DNA of 10,191 nucleotides from Conidiobolus incongruus B7586. Taxonomy: Eukaryota; Entomophthoromycota; Entomophthoromycetes; Entomophthorales; Conidiobolaceae. The stretch covers positions 1-10,191 of the forward strand of contig JNEM01008051.1 in assembly GCA_000697335.1 (NCBI GenBank), in the 5' to 3' direction. The position numbers were made by a program, and so were the translations under genes. Below the pieces are notes generated by a model that was not told where the DNA came from, did not search any database, and saw only the letters and a program-made list of their open reading frames with translations. Below, piece by piece: positions 1 to 7,358 of the stretch (the first letter of the stretch is position 1; every line of letters begins with the position of its first letter).

Positions 1-1690
1 TTATATAAATAATATTAAATTACTTAATAAATTAAGCTTTTCTTTTTTCCTCTCAATTTTTATTATTTCTTATTTTTTATATTATTTCTAAGATTGAAAC
101 TATATTCTATCAATATTATAGTATATTAACATTATTTAATATAAGTTTTAATATATTAATACCTTATTTTAAATAAAAACTTAATTAAACTTTATTTACA
201 TTTTTATATTATATTTTATATTATATCATCATATTTTATATCATATTACCCTTATATTAAGTTTTCTTTTATATTATATCAATAATCTTTTATTACTACA
301 CTTACAGAAATAAATTATATTAATTAATTAATATGATTATTATTTTTGTATAATAAATGAAAATAAAATTTATATTTTATATAATGATAATATAAATTAA
401 AATAAACCAAGAATTTTAATTATAATGATTTTTATTATAGAATATTATATTTTTTATATCTTAATTTTGAAAGTAAACATAATAATTTGAAACATATTAA
501 TCTTATAATAATATTTAATAAATTATAGTTTAAATATTATATTTAATATGGAACTTAATTAGTAATATAATATAAAATCAAATAATATTAAAATAACTTT
601 TATATAGATTATATATAAATTTTAGTTTATTAAAATGCCAAATAAATGGAATTATTGATATATTAAGTTTTATCTATTGATTTTTGAAAATTAATAATTT
701 TTTATAAAATTTTCAATAAAAAATAATTAAATTGAATAGAATTACTTTAATTTATCATTATTAATTTGAGTTATATTAAAAAATATGAATATCACTAAAT
801 TTGTAATAATTTTGATCTATTGAAGCATAATGGAGTTATTAAAATATTTACTATATTTTGTTTATATTATTAATATCTAAATAATTTCTAAAAACAATAT
901 AGTATAAATTTGATAAAAAATCAAACAATATTAATAGACTATTCAATATTAAAATATATAAATAAGAAAATTCCTATTTTAATAGAAATTTATGAATTTT
1001 TATTTTTATAAATTTTAACTAATTCAGTATATAGAATCCTGTTAGCATTATAAATTATATTTATAATTTGTGTTTCATTGATGTTTATTAAATATAAAAT
1101 AAAATAATAAATGAAAAGATCCCAATATGAATTATTTATTATATTAATGTACTATATCTATTCTTGAAGTTGCATAATAAAAGAAATAAATATAACTTTA
1201 AATGGTGTCAATTTTAGACTTTAAATTGGATATAAAAATCATAATTGGCAAATACTATTAGAATTTCCGATGGTTAGTATAGATCAAACAGCTAATATTG
1301 GTAATTATTAAAAAATATTAAATAATGTAGTGAAAATTTACCACTTCCAAATTAATAAATCAATTCAAATTAATTATTTGGAATTAGTGTATTTTCAATC
1401 TGCCATAATTAGTGGATTATTATCATTTTACTTGTTTTTTATGAGTGACCCACTGCATAAATAGAATAATTCAAATGTTTTTGTTTAATATTTGGAGTTG
1501 TTAAATATTGTTAATAGTTTTTAAAAAAATAATTATAATATTTTGTCAAGTACAGTAATATTAATTATAAATTAAGAAATGAGAATCTTGAAATACTGAC
1601 TAGAATTATTGTCAAAAAAAATACTATTTTTGCTTAGTAATATTTCGAATAATTATAATTTTAGTAAAGGTTTAGTTATATTAGAAGAGT
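1..1690. other. AT-rich intergenic sequence, no gene seen
   Basis: This stretch is almost entirely A and T and holds no reading frame that resembles a protein. Around 200-290 it is internally repetitive, with several close variants of a TTTATATTATATCA word (for example near 215 and 268), which looks like low-complexity drift. A somewhat richer part at about 1130-1500 contains an imperfect stem-loop, listed separately. I see no RNA gene. Confidence 0.7.
1331..1398. repeat. Imperfect inverted repeat (stem-loop)
   Basis: Two arms of about 30 bases (1331-1360 and 1369-1398) face each other across an 8-base loop. The best-matching parts are TTCCAAA against TTTGGAA and TGAAAAT against ATTTTCA, with mismatches and small gaps between them. 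It could be the remnant of a small inverted-repeat element or a chance fold in AT-rich DNA. No target-site duplication could be identified. Confidence 0.3.
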
Positions 1691-1691
1691 A

Positions 1692-1702
1692 AACCAATCA
1701 TA
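1692..1702 (+). promoter_or_regulatory. CCAAT box, distal copy, upstream of Rab gene
   Basis: AACCAATCATA contains CCAATCA, the core bound by the NF-Y/HAP complex, whose consensus is RRCCAATCA. It lies about 240 bases before the Rab start codon, in the same orientation as the second copy. The spacing fits a proximal promoter element; binding is inferred from the motif only. Confidence 0.4.
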
Positions 1703-1758
1703 TTAAAAATTAAATTTATTTAATACACACCTATCGCATTAACTATCAACTATTTAGT

Positions 1759-1769
1759 AACCAATCATA
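1759..1769 (+). promoter_or_regulatory. CCAAT box, proximal copy, upstream of Rab gene
   Basis: This is the same 11-base word as the copy 67 bases upstream (AACCAATCATA), with similar flanks (AGTAA before, TT after). It lies about 170 bases before the Rab start codon. Two matching NF-Y-type sites in tandem make a promoter role more likely than a single hit would. Confidence 0.42.
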
Positions 1770-1936
1770 TTTACCTGATTCAATAAATAGCAGTAATAAT
1801 AAATTCAGTTGAGAAAATTTATAAAAAATTGAAAAATATAAGTTTTAAAGTAATATAAATTTAATCTTATTTTAATCTCAAATCAATAATTAAATATTTT
1901 ATTATTATTAATATTAATAAAATATAATAAAAAAAT

Positions 1937-2790
<854 letters not shown>

Positions 2791-2948
2791 AAATTGGTTA
2801 TTTGTTAATAATTTTTCATTTACTTTACATTCCTACTACTAAGATTATTATATCCAATTTGATTAATACTTTTATTAACCCTTTATTAAAATTTGTTTGA
2901 AAATTTTATCAAGTTCTCTTAATCAATATTATTTTTTAATGTATAATC
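2791..2948 (+). other. 3' flank of Rab gene
   Basis: This is AT-rich sequence after the Rab stop codon and probably holds the 3' UTR. I find no AATAAA hexamer here. It contains TTAACCCTTTA at 2875-2885, an extra copy of the end motif of the transposon-like element that follows. Confidence 0.5.
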
Positions 2949-3423
2949 TTAACCCTTTAGCTAGTGAAGACTGTTAGAAGTCAAATGTGTTTGATTATAT
3001 TATACAATTATATTATTGAATTTGGACTGATTGATCCAATCATGTTATGATTTTGTCACTCACTCAAAAACTCATAACATAAAAATACTTTAGATTGGTT
3101 AAATATAAAAATTGATTTTGATACAGTAATGATATTATTCAATAAGTATAATAATGCATTACTTTATATTCATTTTTCCTATTTATTCTATTTAAAAATC
3201 ATCAATATATCTAAATACGTTTCAAATATTCAATATCAATGTTAGGTTTCCATTTTAATTTTTATTATTCCTAGAAGTCAGACATGATCTGTAAAAAAAC
3301 AATGTCAGTCATATTCAATTCATGAGTAACCAAAATTTAAATTATGTTTTACATTTTATCATATTAAACATCTGAAACTTATTATCAAATTTAGTTGATA
3401 AGTTTTAGTATGTAAAGGGTTAA
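2949..3423. mobile_element. Candidate non-autonomous TTAA-type (piggyBac-like) DNA transposon
   Basis: TTAACCCTTTA at 2949-2959 and its exact reverse complement TAAAGGGTTAA at 3413-3423 bound a 467-base interior (2953-3419). TTAA at each outer edge would be the target duplication. Known piggyBac elements insert at TTAA and have termini beginning CCC, and some vertebrate families start CCCTTT, so the edges fit that superfamily. Past the first seven bases the ends agree only loosely. The interior encodes no transposase and has an internal inverted repeat (3042-3080), so this would be a MITE-like derivative. A second plus-oriented end motif at 2875-2885 could mean a nested or older insertion. 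The call rests on the ends alone. Confidence 0.42.
3042..3080. repeat. Inverted repeat with perfect 9-base arms
   Basis: ATGTTATGA (3042-3050) and TCATAACAT (3072-3080) are perfect inverted arms around a 21-base loop. CCAATC (3036-3041) and GATTGG (3093-3098) extend the symmetry after a gap on one side. It lies inside the candidate TTAA element and may be part of that element's own structure. Confidence 0.5.
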
Positions 3424-5570
3424 TAATAGTTATATCATGACTTTATAATTGATCTCTAGCTAAGTTTTTTAATAGCATTTTAATCATCTATAATTTACTT
3501 CAATTTAAGTTCAATATCATATACTAATTTTTTAATATTAAAATTTATATTAAATCATTGAATTTGTTTTAAAATCATATATGATGCAATTCACATATAT
3601 GTTATAATTAATTACTATACTTTTGTTATTAAATTAAATGATTTTAAGCTTGAACACTTAAATTATTGAATATTTGACTAAAGAATTAATATTAATCATC
3701 AATTTCAAATTAATATAATATCTATTAATATATGAATAATTTCAATTATGATTTTGAATTCAATTTATTATTATTCACTTATCAACATCGTTTTTAAAAA
3801 TTTTTAATTTTATAACAAATACTATGAATCAATTTTACTTTGATTCAAATCCTTATAATTTTTTAAATCAATAATACAAATTAATTCATATTAATAATCA
3901 AATAATAGTATTGATAAGATGAGTGCATTATATATATATTTTAATACCTCTAATTAATTAAATATCAAATCCTTTATAATTCATATAATATTATTATTCA
4001 AATCTGATTTAGTAAATATTATATAATATTCCTAAACTTGTTATATTTTGAAATATTAGTATAGAAATTAAGAAATAGCAAATTTTTTTATTTCTGATCT
4101 TTTAAACATATTATATATTTTGAAAGATTATATATATATAATATATAATAAAATAAATATTTTCAAATTATATATATATATATATATAAATATATTTATT
4201 TTTTTATTAAAATATTTTGATTTTAATTTTTATAATTAACTTTAATTATATTTAAACTAAATAATGATTATCTAAAGGCTTTTATTTTTGTATTTCTAAA
4301 ACTTAGCTATAAACTCTTTAAAATTATTTAAAACTTGTAAATAGTTTATAAAGTTAATGTTTTATCCAAAACTATTATATATTATTAAATTTGTAATTTT
4401 AAAGATAAAAAGGATATTATTTAAAATTTGTTAAAATTTAAAAAATTAATTTCTATTATTATTCTTTCATTTAGTAATAAAGTAAAAAAATATTAAGCAA
4501 TATTTTTTTATTTTAGTTAAAGAATTATTAAAGCAATTTAATATTAAATACATATACATATTATATATATTTAAGTTTAAACTTAAATTAATTAATAAAA
4601 ATATATAATAGATATTATATAATTTAATAAAAGCTTAAAAAAACTAAAGTAATTATAGTTAAACTAAACTTATTAATATACAAATAAAAATAAAGGATGT
4701 TATAATAAATACTTATAATTAATAAATCTTAACTTCCTTTATATAATTTTTTACTTAAAAATAAAACAAAATATTAAATTAAGCTAAATTAATCCTCTTT
4801 ATAAATTTTAATAAATAAACATTTTAAATATAAATGAATATTAATTATTATAATAAAATATAATGGTATATAGTTTTTTTATTTAATACCTCAAAGAAAA
4901 TCAATTAATAGTAAATTATATATTATTTTTTTAAATAAAAAAATTTTTAAATAATATTTTTAATAAAATTTAAAATACTTAATATTTAGTATTATAATTA
5001 AAAATATATATAAAGTTAAAATTATAAAAAATTATTAAAAAACTACCAATTTTAATATATTTACTAAATTATAACTCATATTATTATAGTTGCTTGAAAC
5101 AATTAATAAACTAGCTTATAAGAAAATAATTCCTATAAGAAAATTTAATTGGTTTATAAAATATCAAATTTTAGTTTTTAATAAAAAGAATTGTTTTTTA
5201 AATATTAAGAGTTTGTTAAAAGATTAGCAAAAAGTTATTAATAATAAAAAAACTATTAAATTAATATTATATATTTATTTTTATAGATTATATATCAAAA
5301 TGTTTATTTATTTTCAATTGCAAAAAATTCCCATTATTTAAATTACCAAGTAATATATCATGAAATATTGATTAGATTTTGATATTATAATATTAAATAT
5401 TATTTAACACAAACTAAATTATTTTATTATATAATTTTTTTATAATATTTTTTATCAATAAATAGAAACTGAAATTGAAAATCTTTAATTAATGATATAT
5501 TCAAATATATTTTGATTAAAATAAAATATTTTAAATTGGTTGAAAATTATTTAAGAGGATTAAAATTAAT
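3424..5570. other. AT desert, no gene seen
   Basis: This region has extreme A+T content: 4921-4980 contains one C and no G in 60 bases, and 4861-4920 has nine G or C. No frame shows a recognisable protein. Short stretches such as about 5090-5330 stay open for a few dozen codons on the plus strand, but they are lysine-, isoleucine- and asparagine-rich, as any AT-rich DNA would be. It may contain heavily decayed mobile DNA, but nothing in it lets me name a family. Confidence 0.65.
4169..4188. repeat. (TA)10 microsatellite
   Basis: Ten uninterrupted TA units, with a second, broken TA-rich run about 30 bases upstream (4128-4148). It is a simple repeat, likely variable between strains. Confidence 0.9.
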
Positions 5571-5776
5571 TAATGAGTGCAATTGATAGAAAACTGAAAA
5601 TGCTATCGAATGCTATGAAGTTCAATGTATAATTTGACTTGAATTTTGATGGTAGCATGTCTTGGGAAAGCTGTGTTCAGATTAGTTTAGATGAATAGAA
5701 AATGATCTCGGGAATTCCAAATAAGTGTTAGGGAAATAGGGGTTTATTGGTTTAAGTCAAATAGCTGGGAGGACCC

Positions 5777-5785
5777 GGATCGAAC
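5777..5785 (-). promoter_or_regulatory. B-box-like word (tRNA T-loop type)
   Basis: On the minus strand this reads GTTCGATCC, a full match to the polymerase III B-box core GWTCRANNC, followed by GGGTCCTCCCA. No tRNA can be folded: the T-stem mispairs and no partner for the acceptor strand lies at the right distance. No good A box precedes it. It may be a trace of a tRNA-derived SINE, or chance. Confidence 0.22.
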
Positions 5786-6027
5786 TCATTTCTTCGAGCG
5801 TAGCTCTAATTCCAGTCTTTATATAGAGTGAATTTAGTAATGTGTTTTATGAGCTTTTCCGGTGACTTGCATCATCAGCCAATTAAGTAATAGCGTGAAA
5901 GTATCTGGTATGCAAGGGAGAAATGAATTCAACATTAGGTTGATATAAGGATACTTAGGTAGAAGAAAGTCACCTGGCTCGTGTCAATGACATTGAACCA
6001 TTTGGTGGAATGGAAATACTCCGAACA

Positions 6028-6130
6028 AGTAGTAATTCGTCTATGATTTCAGCAAAGGCTAGAATAGTACAAAGTAAAGTATCTTTATGACATCCTCCTG
6101 GAGAGGGCTTTGATGGGACTATTGCAGAGT
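6028..6130. repeat. Diverged repeat unit, copy in GC island 1
   Basis: Blocks here recur in island 2 in the same order: AGTAGTA then TATGAT (6028-6047), ATAGT then AAAGTATCTT (6064-6085) and ATGGG then CAGAG (6113-6129). The ATAGT to AAAGTATCTT spacing is 12 bases in both copies. Just upstream, CCATTTGGTGGAAT at 5998-6011 has a counterpart that matches at 12 of 14 bases. A weaker third version may lie at about 5835-5945. Confidence 0.45.
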
Positions 6131-6240
6131 GTATAATACTAAACTATTTGGTCACCAACTTGGGGCCTGTGATTAGGAGTATCAGGCATAATGGTAAAGA
6201 TACAATGTATGAGAAATATGATAGCTGAACAAAATTTCTA

Positions 6241-6689
6241 TATTTCAATTTACTTGATGAATTATTGTTATAATTAGAATCAAGGATTTAATAATTTTAT
6301 ACTTGATCAATCGAAATCAGATGTTAAATACCTAAATAAATTAACCAATCATAATTTCTGGTATTCAAAAATAAGTTTGAATCAAACTTAAAATTGAAAA
6401 TTAATCAAATTTTTTTGAAATACATTTTAATTTATTATAATTGACAAATATTATTTTTATTATTACATTATTATTAGTCGAAAATTTTGAAATTGGCTTA
6501 ATTAGAGTGAATACTAATATAAGGGGATTTTATCAGATTCAACAATTTTATCTCGAAATTATAAAATGAGTATATATTTTATATAAGCGTATTTCAAAAA
6601 AATAATTCCTATTAATATAAATAGTATATTATTGCTTGAATTAATCTTTTTTTTTATTTTTTTTAATATATAAACTGAATAATAGTCGC
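6241..6689. other. AT-rich spacer between the GC islands
   Basis: No gene or RNA is recognisable. It holds another AACCAATCATA word (6343-6353), identical to the two sites ahead of the Rab gene, and an 18-base tract of T with one A at 6647-6664. On the minus strand that tract would be an A-rich tail lying at the 3' side of GC island 2, so retroposition of island 2 in the minus orientation is conceivable, though no target duplication is evident. Confidence 0.5.
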
Positions 6690-7140
6690 TATAATTTGGT
6701 TTTAGTTGGTTGGATTCAATTAAAGGGCAAATACCTTCTATTGAACTTTAAATGGCCATTTGTTGGATTAATTATCAGAAATAATCTAATAATTTAATAA
6801 TTTGGTATTGGGTTTATAAAATTGTTGTTCTGCCGATTAGTAGTAGAATGTTTATGATATGGAAGATAATGGCTTCCTTGCGGCTTGTTTGATAGTTTGT
6901 GTTAAAGTATCTTGTTAGGGGTTGGTAAGGATTTAATGGGCTTCACAGAAGATCGGAGGGGATATTGAAAGTGTATCTTGACAATGGCTCTTTTATAGAT
7001 CGTTAGTCGGTCTTTGAATTGTAAAAAATAATATATATTTGCAGAAAAACCAAACCTTAAAGCAGTGCGATGTATATTCCGGGACTATATCTCCATAAGT
7101 AACAGATTGCTAGATGAAGCTAGTCAGGCAGGTTACTATC
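6690..7140. other. GC island 2, unidentified non-coding sequence
   Basis: This is a second stretch of raised G+C (25 of 60 at 7081-7140) within AT-rich surroundings. No recognisable protein or RNA is encoded; the longest open stretch I traced, on the minus strand around 6910-7020, is about 40 codons and unfamiliar. It shares collinear blocks with island 1 and has an extra AT-rich piece of about 60 bases at roughly 6770-6830 that island 1 lacks. It ends about 220 bases from the ATPase stop codon and is not part of that gene. Confidence 0.5.
6839..6950. repeat. Diverged repeat unit, copy in GC island 2
   Basis: This is the counterpart of 6028-6130: AGTAGTA (6839-6845), TATGAT (6853-6858), ATAGT (6892-6896), AAAGTATCTT (6904-6913), ATGGG (6936-6940) and CAGAA (6946-6950). 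In the 22-base block 6892-6913, 16 positions match 6064-6085. The offset between copies stays between 811 and 828 across these blocks, which supports true relatedness with small insertions and deletions. Confidence 0.45.
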
Positions 7141-7358
7141 TTAATAACTACAAATTTAAGTTTTATTATATTAAATAATATTCAATTTAATACTTTATTT
7201 CAGCACCATTTATAAAGATATAATTTTCAAAAATTTTATCAAATATTTTCAAAATTTATTATATTAGTAAATTGAAAATTATAACAAAAATTAACAATGT
7301 GAAAGAATTAAATTTTTAGTTATACAATATATTTTTATTTAATAAAAAAATAAATTAA
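7141..7358 (-). other. 3' flank of the ATPase gene
   Basis: AT-rich sequence downstream of the ATPase stop codon on its own strand. AATAAA occurs on the minus strand at 7339-7334, about 20 bases past the stop, and again at 7199-7194. Either could serve as a poly(A) signal, but the hexamer is weak evidence in DNA this AT-rich. Confidence 0.4.

Larger units (their letters stand above)
5571..6240. other. GC island 1, unidentified non-coding sequence
   Basis: Base composition changes sharply here. For example, 5761-5820 has 29 G or C in 60 and 6121-6180 has 24 in 60, against one in 60 at 4921-4980. No frame on either strand is open for more than about 45 codons, and no translation matches a family I know. 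It contains a 10-base tandem duplication (AATGCTATCG/AATGCTATGA, 5599-5618), a polymerase III B-box-like word (5777-5785), and blocks that recur in the same order in the second island. It could be a decayed gene, a remnant of a mobile element or a non-coding RNA locus. I cannot choose between these. Confidence 0.5.

Noticed and set aside
5090-5330. A lysine/isoleucine/asparagine-rich plus-strand frame as a possible transposase fossil
   Set aside because: The residues are those any AT-rich DNA gives, and I see no catalytic motif or terminal repeats.
5790-5815. Words resembling small-subunit rRNA (TAATTCCAG)
   Set aside because: The match is under ten bases and neighbouring rRNA sequence does not follow.
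6088-6230. A 46-codon open stretch on the plus strand in GC island 1
   Set aside because: It has no start codon near its beginning and no similarity I can recognise. Its length is not unusual for DNA of this composition.
6503-6540. AGAGTGAAT followed by a TTTTAT word, resembling 5826-5850
   Set aside because: Similarity is short and stops quickly, so it is not enough to call another repeat copy.
6721-6727. TAAAGGG as another end of the TTAA-type element
   Set aside because: It is followed by CAAA, not TTAA, and has no partner end.
7020-7043. A GTAAAA...TTGCAG stretch that looks like an intron
   Set aside because: At 24 bases it is too short to be spliced and no coding exons flank it.
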